From positions 20,285,260 to 20,349,259 of the forward strand of contig OZ020313.1 in the NCBI GenBank assembly GCA_963971305.1: 64,000 nt of DNA, written 5' to 3'. The DNA comes from Arcuatula senhousia. Its lineage: Eukaryota > Mollusca > Bivalvia > Mytilida > Mytilidae. Below, piece after piece: positions 10,467-22,078 of the stretch. The notes beneath the pieces are model-generated. The model was not told the origin of the DNA, ran no database searches, and worked only from the letters and a program-made list of their open reading frames with translations. The translations under genes were made by a program, and so were the position numbers. Position 1 is the stretch's first letter; every line of letters starts with the position of its first letter.

Positions 10467-12717
10467 ATTACTTTTTTTTTATTTTGTTCGACGTGTTTTT
10501 TTAACAAAATGAATAAATTGAAAAAATCAATAAATCACCCCACGGCGACCCTCTCTCCTTGAATGGTCATAACACCTGTCAATTTGGCCTACTTGATACG
10601 TCCAACCTGGTTAATCTGGAATCGAAGTGCATGAATTTGACCTTAGAATCCGATATCGTCCCTGTGTCTGGACAGATTTATTCGAGTTGCATGATTGTGT
10701 CCATACTATTAAAATGGCGTTGAAAATGTAAAAAATCTATATCCTTAACATGTATAGGTTGTGTTTAAAACCTGAACACTTTTCAAAGTAAATATGGTAA
10801 AGCTAAACAAAGATTTGAACATGTTTCACATAAAAAAAAATATCAATCTCAGAAATTTTCGTCAAGTAATCCTAAGCATGTTTGAATACTACATGTAAAC
10901 GTGTTTAAAGTTCAACACAAATTATGCGTTTAGGATTGCAAAGAAATGTATTGCTTATTTTCTGAATGATTTTTTTTATATTATATCTACGAACAAGTTA
11001 CAAGTAAGTAGATTTTTAGAAACATTAAAAACACAAAATGCAAATAAATACTAATAATTAAGAGAGTATAAACTAAAATTTATCCGATTGTATCTATAAT
11101 TGTTGAAATTAATAAATTACCGGAATGTAAAAAATTTCCGTAATTGCAATGCTATAAGTGTACGTTAATAGATCATATTTTTTTCTATCGTCTTTCACCC
11201 AAAGATTAACATTAAAATGCTTAATTTTTATGCAACATTTCTTTTTCTTGTTTCTTGCAGTAAATGCTAGAATGTCAGTTCAACTGAGTCTTTCCGATTG
11301 TATTGGAACAAGTGGCTGTGCCAAAAATTAAATGCTCATATACATATAAAGCCATAGTAGCGCAAAATTGAAAGGTGGAAGAGAAAATATTTGGAAATGA
11401 TTGTTGCGCCAATGCTCCGGTTGATAATTACCTTATTTGTAAATTCATAGAACATCTTCTAATATACAAGTCTGTTATAAATTTTAAATGTAATTTTCAA
11501 ACAGTAAATCATGCCAATATTTGTTTTTTTTTCATACGAAAGCTTCTCATGACAAAAAATTAAAATTTCTTCGATTGCAACTGAAATCAAGTCGAGAATG
11601 TGGAACTACAAGGTCGAGGTTGGAGTTCGATTTTGAAAGGCTCAACGCGCGTGTAGAAATGATCATAAAATCATTGTGACCACCGGGTTACCCGTGTTGA
11701 CCAAATAAGTTGGCCCAAATGTAAGAAACGATAGAAAAGGGGCGTGTTCTTAAAGTGATATACTGACATTGACCGTATATCACTTATCGATATACGGTCA
11801 GTAAAATTTGACTACTTATATAGAACAATTGCAGTATAAAAAAGATTTAACGCTTATTAAAACCTGCTTTTCTACTTTTGACCTATAAATGTCAACAACT
11901 CATTTGTTAAGTTGCGAGTTTTGTTAAAAAAATATTCTTATGGCTTCACTATTCAACATCTCTATAAAGGTTTGTTGGGAAAACAATCACATAAAATATT
12001 CTCATTTACAACATACTTTGCTCAGTTTTACCAAATATTTATTGAGCAAGTACAATGTACATGGTTAATATTTCATATTAGGTTTAAATTTTAATTAGTT
12101 GGTTATATGATAACTATGTAAAGGACTTATAGAGTTACAGGCTTTTAAACCCAAAGATATAGATCTCAATGATGATGCAGCTTAAACAATGATTTATATC
12201 CGGAATTTAGATACATTTCATGGGAACTGACAATCTAGGTCTTTTCCATAAGTTCTGATTACCGAAATAAACAAAAGATTTGTTGGTAGAATGTTAAAGA
12301 TTGGCTGCATACCAAGAATTAGCTCAGCATCGGTTTATATGTAACCGTTATATATAAGGCAATTTTCGACCGCAAATATTTCCGACATTATTTTAAACTA
12401 CTTAAATTTCGAAAGACCTGCCCCGTGAATCTAAGGTGCAGCTATAGAAAACATTTCACGTGGAACAGTGTCAGATCACCATTCTAACAATAAGCAAAAC
12501 TAAAACATGTAAAAGGACATAAGTATCGAGACCTTTATGCCCAATGCATGCAGTTTCAGACATTGCATTTTAGACTCTTTTTTTCCTTCGTGATTTTTAA
12601 TTTTCGTTATATCAAACGTATACCAAAACAAGACCAGTGCCGACATGGATTTGTTAATAGTTTTTGTAATGTCAATATTTGCCAAATTTGACATATCGTT
12701 GGTCAAATGCATGTGTA
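10467..12717. other. Non-coding stretch with small inverted repeats
   Basis: No gene supported. Positions 10755-10935 contain GTGTTTAAA and GCATGTTTGAA motifs resembling the inverted-repeat element at 13340-13585. A 12-bp hairpin lies at 11770-11800. The short ORFs at 11.4 and 11.9 kb show no motifs. Confidence 0.5.
11770..11800. repeat. Perfect 12-bp inverted repeat with 7-base loop
   Basis: TGACCGTATATC (11770-11781) and GATATACGGTCA (11789-11800) form a perfect stem. The surrounding sequence also carries ACTGAC and GTCAGT on the two sides. Function unknown; it may be the centre of a decayed foldback element. Confidence 0.8.
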
Positions 12718-13030
12718 TTAGAGAGCCGATGTGTTCAAAAATCGACCTACTTTAAAACACCAAGGTTCGTGGTTTGATCCTCCTCAGGGTTGAACATTTC
12801 ATGAACCAATTTTCCTTCTTTCTCTCTTAAAACCATTTGCGAGAATTGTCGCAAGAAACGATGCTAGTCCTTCGCGATCGGAAGGGACGAACATGGTTTT
12901 CCTGTGAAATGATTGGGGACAGCAATGTCCCTTGCATGTTCAAGAGCCCCAATGTAGAATTCGATATGAGTAGGGTTAATAGGATCCGCTTCAAATGCCA
13001 CAGTTGCAAACTTGTTTCTCAATCCAGGAT
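12718..13030 (+). mobile_element. tRNA-derived SINE, family B
   Basis: The head has a degenerate pol III A box (GAGCCGATGTG, 12722-12732) and a B box (GGTTTGATCC, 12769-12778) at tRNA-like spacing. The body reads ACCATTTGCGAGAATTGTCG, then GATGCTAGTCCTTCGCGATC, then GGAAGGGACGAA, and matches the reverse complement of 40395-40600. The 67-residue ORF inside it is accidental. It is the better preserved 5' part of this family in the window. Confidence 0.7.
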
Positions 13031-13073
13031 AAAGAAATGAGTTTAAACTATAACTACCACCTGTAGGAGGTAA

Positions 13074-13330
13074 TTACAGTTTAGTTGAGCTATGTGTGTT
13101 TTGTTGTTTCATAATTAAAATGACAAAAAAGTTCCAGAAAATTAATTTTGCTACGCCTGACGCGCGTTTCATCTTTCTTAATATCAGACTTATCAGAGGT
13201 GCCCTACCAAAAATATCGAAAAAGCCAAACTCTATATGATTATGAAGAGCAAAAAACAATGAAACTATACATACCGAAATGGGGAACAATATTATATCTA
13301 TATCTGCATTGTAAATCCAAAACACAAAAT
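13074..13330. repeat. Dispersed repeat fragment
   Basis: The segment CTGACGCGCGTTTCATCT, then CTTATCAGAGGTGCC, then AAGCCAAAC, then TATGAAGAGC resembles 29015-29120 (CCGACGCACATTTCATCT, then CTCATCAGAGGCGCTC). They are two diverged copies of one family. Opposing small ORFs here are incidental. Confidence 0.6.
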
Positions 13331-13339
13331 TTGTGTTGA

Positions 13340-13585
13340 ATTTTAAACACGTTTAGCATCTAAACATGTTTAGGATTGTGTAATAAAATAATATAATATA
13401 AAATAGTCTAGGAAAATTTCTAAGATTGTTATTTTTAAGAAGTGAAACATGCTTAAAACCTAAATAAGTTTTGCTTTCACATGATTAATTTGGAAAGTGT
13501 TTAGGATTTAAACACAATCTAAACATGTTTAGGGCTAAAAGTGTTTTAAAGGTGTTTAGATTCTAAACACCATTTTAACAGTGTG
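13340..13585. mobile_element. Inverted-repeat element rich in GTTTAG motifs
   Basis: AAACATGTTTAGGATTGTG (13363-13381) is answered by CACAATCTAAACATGTT (from about 13514). The right end includes the palindrome GGTGTTTAGATTCTAAACACC (10-bp arms around one base, 13551-13571). The interior is AT-rich and non-coding. This fits a small non-autonomous DNA element; the true ends are not certain. Confidence 0.5.
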
Positions 13586-13589
13586 GGGT

Positions 13590-16160
13590 AGGAAGAAACT
13601 TAAAGTTTAGACAATTGAGTAAATTTTAATACTGTTGTTGTATCAATTCGTTTATATCTACCGCATTTTGTCTGTTTTAGGGAGGGACGAAATTAATGTA
13701 CCGTTGGAACTTCGTTGACCGAGTCAATGACAAACAAATTTGGCAATCCAGCCTTTTATATTTTCCTATTCTTTGGTGGACAATATCAACTTCTGTTTTG
13801 TCCTTTCCACAAATTTGTAGGCGCGTAAAACGTTCTCTTGATTTGTTACTGTAAAGTACGTGATAACCCGTGTATACTTAAACTTTTACAGCAAATATTA
13901 TGATTTAAATTCGTTATGACGATCCGTATACACCAACACAAAGCCTACCCCTTGTAACACACCCTTTCTTACTAAGTACCCTCTGATCAACTGATGCTTT
14001 ATTTTCCCAACAAAAGTTGTTTTCGTTTATATTGAGTATATGTTTTAACCAATGTGAATAACAGTAGTTTAAAGTATTGATATTCACTTTCAAAATGTAC
14101 TTCGTGACATTACTTATATTGTTAACCATTTACTCAAAAACCAACTGAGAATTTATTACTTATAATTAATCGTAAATAAGCCTTTTAAAGATACAAATAA
14201 ATAAGTTTTAAGTAGTCATATTAGCACATTAATGATGTCATTCTGAATTCACTTAAAAGGAATTTGCTCAATCATCTGAAGATGTGCATCCTGTATGAGT
14301 ACTATAAAGTAACCTTTAATGTTTCTAAAAGCTAGACGGGTAAAGAACCCAAACCTGTAAAATGTTAGTTCATACTATTTAGTGTTAGGTACATGAAATT
14401 ATAAATACTTAAAACGCGGATATGAAATGATTTATTAATATTATGGAGCCTTTAATTAATTCACGGATTAATTCGTAGAGTACACATAAGAACGCAAATT
14501 ACTTAGTGGAAATATATAAAACAAATATCAACGTATTAAAGAACGAAATAATTTTAAATGGTTCAAACAATATAAACAAAATAACTAAAAGCATTTCAAG
14601 TCTAAAAAGAAACTGAAACAAAATCCCAAATCCAATATAAAGCATATGAAGCAAAAGCTTATAAGACCAAATTTTAGTAAACATACAGTTTCTCCCAAAA
14701 CACGCGCACAAAAACAAGTAACACATGGGAAACAACTTAAAACTATGCCAGCACCAAAACACGCAAGGAAGTTTTCCATGTTACAAATTATGGGACCAAT
14801 ATCTAAACATACCCACACTTAAAGAAAGACAAAGATGAAACAAAAAAAGACACAATCTTTTCTACAAATACACATTCCCTACACATTTTCCTATTCCCCA
14901 AAACACATTCCTGCCGACAATGTTTTAAACAATATTACAAAATATAAAATAAGCGGAATTTCAGCACTTTGGGTGTGTTTTTCTTTGTTAGTTTTTTTTT
15001 GTAATGGCTTTGTCTTCGTTTGTTTGACTTTTTTTGTGTTTGATTGTTTCTGTTTTTTGTCTTTGCTAATACTTAATTTAAATTAAAGAATCTTGTCGTC
15101 TAATAATTATATATTTGTTGTTTTAGTATTGATTTCTTTAATTAATTATGTTTTAGTTCATCAAAGGAGAGAAACATCAAAACCAAACAACACCGTAAGA
15201 AATTTTATTTCAAAACTCAATAAAAGTGACAAAAACATGATGGTGTAAGCATACCTGCCTTGAAAAAAATGCTGTTTTGTAATTTTCAACGGTAAATAAA
15301 CTGCCGCTTTTATAAAATTTCCTATGTTTCCCTAGATATGTTTAACCGTTATGTTGGGTTAAGCAATTGTCCCTCTGTCGTTTGTCACATATATTCCGTT
15401 TACCAAGGGTCTGACCTAATCACACTATCTACCAAAATATCTCAGATGACAAACTAAACTACCAATCCGACAATTGGAAGCTAGGTGGGAAGAGGTTAAA
15501 ACTGAATTTTGGTAATTATGATCTATTCAAATAAATCTACAAAATACATGTAAAGTTTGACGAATCGTGAATAAAACATATGACTATAGTATCATGTGCA
15601 TTTAATTGAGAATACGTCTTTTCCGACAATCTTTGTTTTCGGCCTTTGAAATATTTTGATTCAAAGGCTGCTGATGACGAAGCGTGTGATTACCCTCGAT
15701 GACCTCTGTTTCACCAGCAGCGGGCCATATAGCATTCCACGGCCAATTCTCTGGTATGACTGATTCGTTTTTGTCATTTTCTCTGGACTATGAAATTGAT
15801 CATTCAAGTTCGGTAGTTTTATTATCACCTTTATTCGATGAATAAAGAATAACTATTTCCAGCTGTAGAACAACACAGGACATTAGTTATATGTGAATTT
15901 ATGAAGATTTGACCGATTTTAAAGCTTTTAATGCATTCTATGGTCAAGAAACCAAAAATAGTTTAATGTCATAAAAAATGAAGACCCCACTTATGGCTAG
16001 CAAAAACCCCTGTTATGCTGATTTAAGTGTACGTCTTTGTATATACTAAACTTTGGGTTACGAACTTCCAATTAAACAACAAAAACGTGAACAAAAAGAG
16101 ATTCCTAGAAAAATTCTTCTAGGATATATGTTGTTATTAAAGGGACTACATTAAACAACA
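13590..16160. other. Non-coding stretch with one repeat fragment
   Basis: No gene supported. The ORFs at 14.5-15.1 kb come from T-rich, low-complexity sequence. Positions 15735-15840 hold part of the dispersed repeat found downstream of the Penelope-like element, and 15670-15720 resembles the end of the unit of about 350 bp (GTGATTACC...CACCAGCAGCGG). Confidence 0.55.
15735..15840 (+). repeat. Dispersed repeat, 3' part (Penelope-flank family)
   Basis: CCAATTCTCTGGTATGACTG, then ATTCGTTTTTGTCATTTTCT, then GATCATTCAAGTTCGGTAG matches 55262-55365 almost base for base. The adjoining 95-bp inverted-repeat module seen at 55166-55260 is absent here. Confidence 0.8.
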
Positions 16161-16650
16161 ACGAAAAAGAAGGGTCGATTTAGTTTTTTCTTCGTCTATC
16201 TTTCCAACTAGATGGAGGAAAGCCTTTATTGTACTTATACACAAGAAGGGAGATAAAACAAACATTGCCAACTATAGAGGTATAACTATACAGTTCTACC
16301 CTTAATAAAAGATTAATTAAACATTATGAAAATAAACTCTCTAATTATCAGTTTGAATTTCGTTCTAGCCATAGAACGTCAGACAGTATTTTTGTTCTTA
16401 AAACTTTAATATTTGTTTGTTTTGTGGATTTAAAAGCCGCTTTTGATTCTGTTTGGCACAATGGTCTATTATATAAATAAATAAATGAAAACATAGGTGA
16501 AAAATTGTACAAAACCATAAAAAATATGTACAGTTTGACTCAGTCTGCACTTAAAATGGAAACCAACATTCTACTTTTTTTCCTACACACAGAGGGGTTC
16601 GACAAGGAGATAGTCTTAGACCTACTTTATTTAACTGTTTCATTAATGAT

Positions 16651-17853
16651 TTGTATACAATTTTTGATACAACTTGTTATCCCCCATGCCTTGAAAAATC
16701 AAAAATTCAAACTCTTAGCTACGCAGATGACTTGGTTATATTATCCGAGACACCTCAAGGCCTACAGAATGCCCTACATAAACTTCGACAATATTGCAGT
16801 AAATGGCAATTAACTGTCAACACTAGCAAAACAAAAATTATGATATTTCAAAATGGAAATGCAGAATCAACTCCATTTTCTTATAACGGGAATATTTTAT
16901 CAGAAGTAAAGGACTTTAAGTTCCTTGGAAATGTTATAAACGCTAAGGGAAGTTTTACAAGAACATCAGAAGAACTCTCTCAAAAAGGTTCAAAAGTGTT
17001 ATTTTTACTTAGAAAGTATATGTCAAATTTTAACTTTGTACCTACTAGCTTATCATGTAAGCTTTTTGATATTCTGATCAGACCAATTTTAGCATACAAT
17101 GCAGAAATTTGGTTCATGGATAATTTTAATTCAACATTTAAGGCGCTCAATAGAGCAGAAGCTAACAATTCACTCTGTGATGTCCTGTCACTGAGCGAAA
17201 AATTTTCTTTTGAAAAAATTCACTCAAAATTTTGTAAAGCTGTTCTAGGTTTGAAAAAGACAGCTTCTAACATAGGTGCAAGAAGCGAGTTATGCAGATT
17301 CACACTAGATTCTTTTATAAAACGACAATCTTTAATTTATCTACATAGGATTAGTTCTAATAATGTAAACCCTCTTGTGACTGAATCTCTTAAAGTTAAT
17401 AAAACGCTGCACAATGAAGGTATTTATTCGTGGTATTCTTATGTAGACAGAGTATCGAAAGATGTAAATTTAAATGTTGAAGACCTTAATTCTACTACAC
17501 TTACATTTAAAAGTCATGCAAAGAAGTTAGTAGAAGATACTTATGAAAAGCTTACCCTAGATAAAATATCCAAACTAGATACTTCATCGAAACTTTATCT
17601 TTACGGAAAGATTAAACACAGTTTTAATTCCGATAATTACTTAAAACATAATAATTTTAATTATAGAAGATTGATTTCCAAATTTCGACTTAGTGATCAT
17701 TCTTTAGGTATAGAAGTTGGCAGATATATGAAAATACCTCGAGAGCAAAGACCCTGCAAAAAGTGTAAAAGTTTGGATGATGAGCAACATTTCTTTTTTG
17801 AATGTGAAATAAATTCAGCCATTCGCTCAGATTTTTTTAAAAGTTCTAAATGA
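16651..17853 (+). pseudogene. LINE reverse transcriptase, C-terminal portion
   Basis: A 400-residue open segment whose first Met is arbitrary, since the frame is already open from about 16594. YADD, the catalytic motif C, lies at residues 24-27, followed by the thumb region and a long C-terminal domain. Near residues 369-385 is a Cx2Cx7Hx4C zinc-knuckle-like motif (CKKCKSLDDEQHFFFEC). The segment is intact over 1.2 kb although upstream motifs are out of frame. That suggests either a young element with few mutations or a small number of early frameshifts. Only short fragments of the same family (58908-59305 and tails) occur elsewhere in the window. Confidence 0.9.
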
Positions 17854-18129
17854 TAAACTGTCTACATTTGAATGTCTCGATACATTAAATAAACTGCTGA
17901 TCATTTTAAACCCAAACCCCGAACTTGTTTGTCATATTGGAGGCTTCATTAAACAGTCTATAGAACTCAGGGCTTCAGATCCTTGTCAGGCAGGTTCATA
18001 ACATGTGTGTGTGTTAGTTAGTTTGTTTGTTTTTGTTTTTTTAATTTGCTGTCTAATTATGTTTTATGTTACGCTATTGTATGATATGTTGTGTTGTATT
18101 GTTTTGTATTCAATATCTACAATGTATGT

Positions 18130-18175
18130 TGATTTGACCCTTACGGGTGTAATTTCATCAATAAAGTATTATTAT
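18130..18175 (+). other. LINE 3' terminus with small stem-loop
   Basis: ACCC-TTAC-GGGT forms a 4-bp stem, followed by GTAATTTCATCAATAAAG and TATTATTATT. The same layout occurs at 60911-60957 (ACCC-TAAT-GGGT) and, on the minus strand, 58908-58945. For LINEs such conserved 3' ends are the usual recognition site for their reverse transcriptase; that role is inferred here. Confidence 0.65.
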
Positions 18176-18177
18176 TC

Positions 18178-18351
18178 TGGTCTCGTACCAGCGGTTATCG
18201 ACCCAGTGGTTTCATAATACAAATTCCAAAACGGGTATAAAACAGGTAATTTGGTTATGCTGCATGCATATTTCAAGGTGTAACCTCTCATCAACAGCAT
18301 TTTAATCAAAACATTGGGAGGTCAAAACCCAAAATTATCAAATGAATAGTA

Positions 18352-18392
<41 letters not shown>

Positions 18393-18460
18393 ACCAAAAA
18401 ATCCAGCACCTAGGATATCAACCATGTGCAATACAAGAAAAGAATATTAATATTATTATT
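18178..18460 (+). repeat. Single dispersed unit of about 350 bp with a 38-A run
   Basis: CAGCGGTTATCGACCCAGTG, then AAAACGGGTATAAAACAGG, then TAATTTGGTTATGCTG, then AACCTCTCATCA match the units at 25.6-26.5 and 27.9-28.4 kb. A run of 38 A (18354-18391) sits inside the unit, before CCAGCACC, where the other copies have a short A-rich stretch. It starts directly after the LINE tail. Confidence 0.85.
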
Positions 18461-18960
18461 ATAATATTTTAGTTTAAATAAAAGCATGATATTGTGGTTA
18501 AGTGTAAAACAGAATACTCAAAACGTGCAATAATTATGTATTGCTCGATTGTAAACACTGTTTATTAATCATGGTGCACTGTCGTTTTGTGGTTTTTATC
18601 TATATCTTCGATGACGATTAACCGCATAAAAGTGACATGTTTTCCACTTTTTTAACATACGTACAATTTAAACGTAAATACGATAATTACAAATCATAGA
18701 GTAATTTATTTGATTTAATTGACAGTAATTGAAAATTGACGCGATTTAGGTAAGGGAAAAAAGAAGGATAACGTAAAAAATAAACCATTATCATGTCAAA
18801 TACGCAAATTAATGTTTATTTTTTTCATTTAATCTTTAAAACCATGTTCAATCATAGTCATTCATATGAAAGGGTTGCATAAAATTGTTGAAAAAGTCCG
18901 AATGTTGAAAGCTTAGAAGATATTGGAAGAAAAACAGCCGTATATTTTGACTGATTTTTT

Positions 18961-20520
18961 TTAGGCCATGTGAGCTTATGCCATCAATTTGCGTCCGTCT
19001 TTCTTCGTCGTCGTCCGCAGTCCGTCTTCCGTTAACAATTTTAAAAAAAAAATCATCTGAAACAAATGAACCAATTGAAATGAAACTAGGAATTGTATAT
19101 GACATGATGGCATTAAAAGATCCTCATTTTGAAATGATTTGATAAAAAAACATGGCCGCTGTTACTAAAAATAAAACAGAGTGAAATCACTTAAAATGGC
19201 TTATAAAAACGCTTCACACGCAGTGTAATTTTGCTTTTGAATTTGATGATGTATAAAAATTATGCCAATGCGAGGATCGTGTCTTTCTGGCACATATTCC
19301 ATATTCTTTCTTTTTAAAATTTATTTCATAGTTTGGCTTTAGTGTCGTGTGGAGGTCGTAGAAAGCTTCCCCGTGCTTCAGTTGTATGCTCTTATATATT
19401 TTCGAGTACTAGAATATGCGTTGGAAAGACACTGTTTACATGTTTCCAGAATTGTAAATTCAGTTTTTGATTTTCTAATCTCAAACTTTAGGCTATCGAA
19501 AATAAAGTTGATAAATTTATCTTGTTTAATCATTGTTGCAATATTTTTGGCTAAAATATTTAGTTTTTCCAAATCCAATAATCTACCGGTCTTCCAATAT
19601 TCGAAGTTTGATGAAGGTTAATCCAGAAAAGCTCTTCACACGCAGTGTAATTTTGCTTTTAAAATTTGATGATGTATAAAAATTATGTCAATGTATGGAT
19701 CGTGTCTTTCTGGCACATATTCCATATTCTTTCATTTTAAAATTTATAACTTAGCAACTATAACAGATAGGGAAAATCTGAAGGATCGTAGGCTCTTTAC
19801 AATCAAAAGCTCTATTGTAGTCTGTTATTGGTCAAAATTGTCAGATGACCTCTTCTATGGTTTATGGTGGTTAATAGGTAAAATATAGCATATTTTTCAT
19901 GTTTTGCCGCATAGAATGAAAACTATTTAAAAGCGAGAAAAGCTGTTGCTTGCTTACACCTTCAGCTGATTAAGCTCTACAAAAGTCTCCAAGGGTTGGA
20001 GTTGTCATATGATTCTCTATAAAGGATATGCATGGTCTTTTTAAAGTCAAAAATAACATTTATTCATGTTTTTGACATATATATAGAATGAAAACTATTT
20101 AAGTAGATAAAAAATATTGTTGTTTAAACCTTCTACTTATTGAGTTCTACAGAACTCGCCAATGGGTCAAAGTTTTCAGATGACCTGTTATAAAGGTTAT
20201 GGCCTTGTAATGGTAAAAAGCGTGTTTTTTCATGTTTATAGAATGAAATCTATTGCAGATAATGAATTGCTGTTGGTTGCTAAAATAATCAGCTCAATGA
20301 GTTCTACAAACGTATCCATTGGGATGAAGCTGTCAGATTACCTTTTATAGGAGTTATGGCTCTTTCAAGGTAAACAGTAGTGTTTTCTCACGTTTTTGGT
20401 CCACGGTCTTAGCTTGCTTTAATATTTAGCTCATTAAGCTCTCCAAATGTCTCAATCGGGTCAAAGTTGTCAGGTGACCCTTTAAAATGTATGAGTAATA
20501 GCTTATATGGGAACCTCCTT
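18961..20520 (+). mobile_element. Tandem-repeat transposable element, copy C (interrupted)
   Basis: Starts TTAGGCCATGTGAGCTTATG with the microsatellite region TGCGTCCGTCTTTC. The head module (AACATGGCCGCTGTTACTAA) follows, then several diverged core units with TGTCAGATGACC-type landmarks (about 19835, 20170, 20330 and 20470). A 545-bp insertion separates AAAATGGCTTATA from ACTTAGCAACTATAACAG, which are contiguous in copy B. The right end is decayed near GGGAACCTCC (about 20500). Confidence 0.7.
19205..19748. mobile_element. Nested insertion flanked by 108-bp direct repeats
   Basis: Two near-identical direct repeats (19212-19319 and 19634-19742) share CTTCACACGCAGTGTAATTT at the start and an identical 37-bp block at 19274-19310 and 19697-19733. 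Between them lie 314 bp with no coding capacity. The pair sits inside copy C, which is continuous in copy B at this point. This looks like a very small LTR-type (TRIM-like) element or a duplicated unknown insert. TTATA is present at both junctions. The 37-bp block also occurs alone at 39955-39991. Confidence 0.55.
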
Positions 20521-22078
20521 TTAATTATCCATCTACTGTTTTGGAATATATGAAACTCCAAGTCTGTATATCGAAAGACTCAGAATTTCATTTGATGCTT
20601 AGTATAAGATGTCAGAATTAACACAGGAAGTCATATAGGTTTATAAACAAGAAAAAATGAAAAGGAAAATTGTGTACATTTAACATTTATTATGGCTGCT
20701 TAGAACCATCTTCAGTGCCTAAACTGATAAATTTCATTTTCCATAAATGTGAGATTTTTGTATCCATTGACTTTGTCGTTTAAGCGACCTGGAAGGCTAT
20801 ACTTGAGAGTTTTCGTTATGTGCAAAACTTTGATCATCTGCATAACGATGTCCAGATTAACTAGCTTTTGTCTTACAATCAAATGCAGATATATATATGC
20901 GTTTGTATTCATAAATTACCTGCATTTTGCTTTTGTAAAATACTTCTACAAAAGATGAACACCTTCATATCTTGTAAGGTGAAGAACTAACGTTAATAGT
21001 GCCTATAAACCTTTATATTGTAACATTGTTTGTAGAAAGGCAGCAAAAACGACGATGAAATCAGTGTCAAAATTAACCATTAATAAAGTTATTATCGAGT
21101 CGATCTAAATCGAGTAGCATTTTCTTAATATGCAATCTCGTAGGCTCCAAAAATGGCGACTATCTAATCAAAAGGTAAAGAAGGCTAATGCTCAATTTTA
21201 TGACCTTCTGTATATCTTGTCAACTAACTTCCTTGAAATATAGGCCTCTGCAATTAAGATGTGTACATTACATTATCATGTTGAAAACTGTAAATTAGAT
21301 TCTATACATCATATTTACACAATAGGTATACAATCATTTATATGCATTATATCCGCCCTTTAACTTTTGAACACTATAAATACATAAAAAAATTAGCATC
21401 TGATAATGGAAAATTTGGAAAATATAAAAAGAATTCCAGCTTTACTATTACATTTTTAAGCTTCGCATTTGGGTATTTTATTCGTTATTACCACATCAAA
21501 ATCAATTTAAAGTTATATCTTAATTGTGAATAAGATTTCTCTAAGTTGATATGAATAGTCTAGTAAGTTACTTTTTTTTTACTTTCGTCATAGCTTCATG
21601 TGTTTTGTAGATATAAACAAAGAGACACACGAACAATTTAATGAAAGCTCTTTCTTAGATCTATTGAGTAGACAAAAATAAATTGTTTAAACAAAACGTC
21701 ACAACAGAAATATAAAATGCGATAAAAGGACGAGAAAGACTACACACTAAATATTACTTCTCAAAACTGTTCTTTTAATAAAAAGTCATTAAAGGTTCCA
21801 TGTCAAAAATAGGCCTACCATTTATTACGTGTAAATTGTATTGACGCAATTACAACGTCATTCCAACCAGCAAAAATTACCTAAACGTTTCATTGCCACG
21901 TGCTTGTGGTCAAACTGAGAAACATGTCTAAATTACAACAATGATAAAGATGATTAACATATTTGTTTTGTGCCTAATGTACATTTTTTTAATAGCCAAT
22001 GTAGAAAACACGAAAAAATCAGTCTTGGATATAAGGAAAACTTTAAACTGTATCTGAAAAAGGTCTGTTTTAAAAATT
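20521..22078. other. Non-coding stretch, nothing recognised
   Basis: No gene, RNA or clear repeat that I can support. Confidence 0.45.

Larger units (their letters stand above)
16165..18175 (+). mobile_element. Degenerate non-LTR retrotransposon (LINE)
   Basis: A 5'-truncated LINE. Positions 16213-16290 give WRKAFIVLIHKKGDKT and NYRGIT. Positions 16421-16460 give FVDLKAAFDSVW (motif A, catalytic Asp present) in a second frame. From 16594 a third segment gives GVRQGDSLRPTLFN and continues into the long ORF. Frame changes and stops between these segments make it a pseudogene. The 3' end reads GACCCTTACGGGTGTAAT, then CAATAAAGTATTATTATT (18137-18174). The clade is not settled; the C-terminal zinc-knuckle form occurs in several LINE groups. 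Confidence 0.9.

Noticed and set aside
12718..12780. Possible tRNA gene
   Set aside because: The boxes are degenerate, no full cloverleaf can be drawn by eye and the sequence continues into a SINE body.
14499..15086. Several hydrophobic ORFs on both strands
   Set aside because: The sequence is T-rich and low in complexity; phenylalanine and leucine runs follow from composition. No splice or start context supports them.
18354..18391. Poly-A run as a retroposon tail
   Set aside because: The run lies within a repeat unit that continues on the other side (CCAGCACC...ATCAACCATG), so it is an internal expansion, not a terminus.
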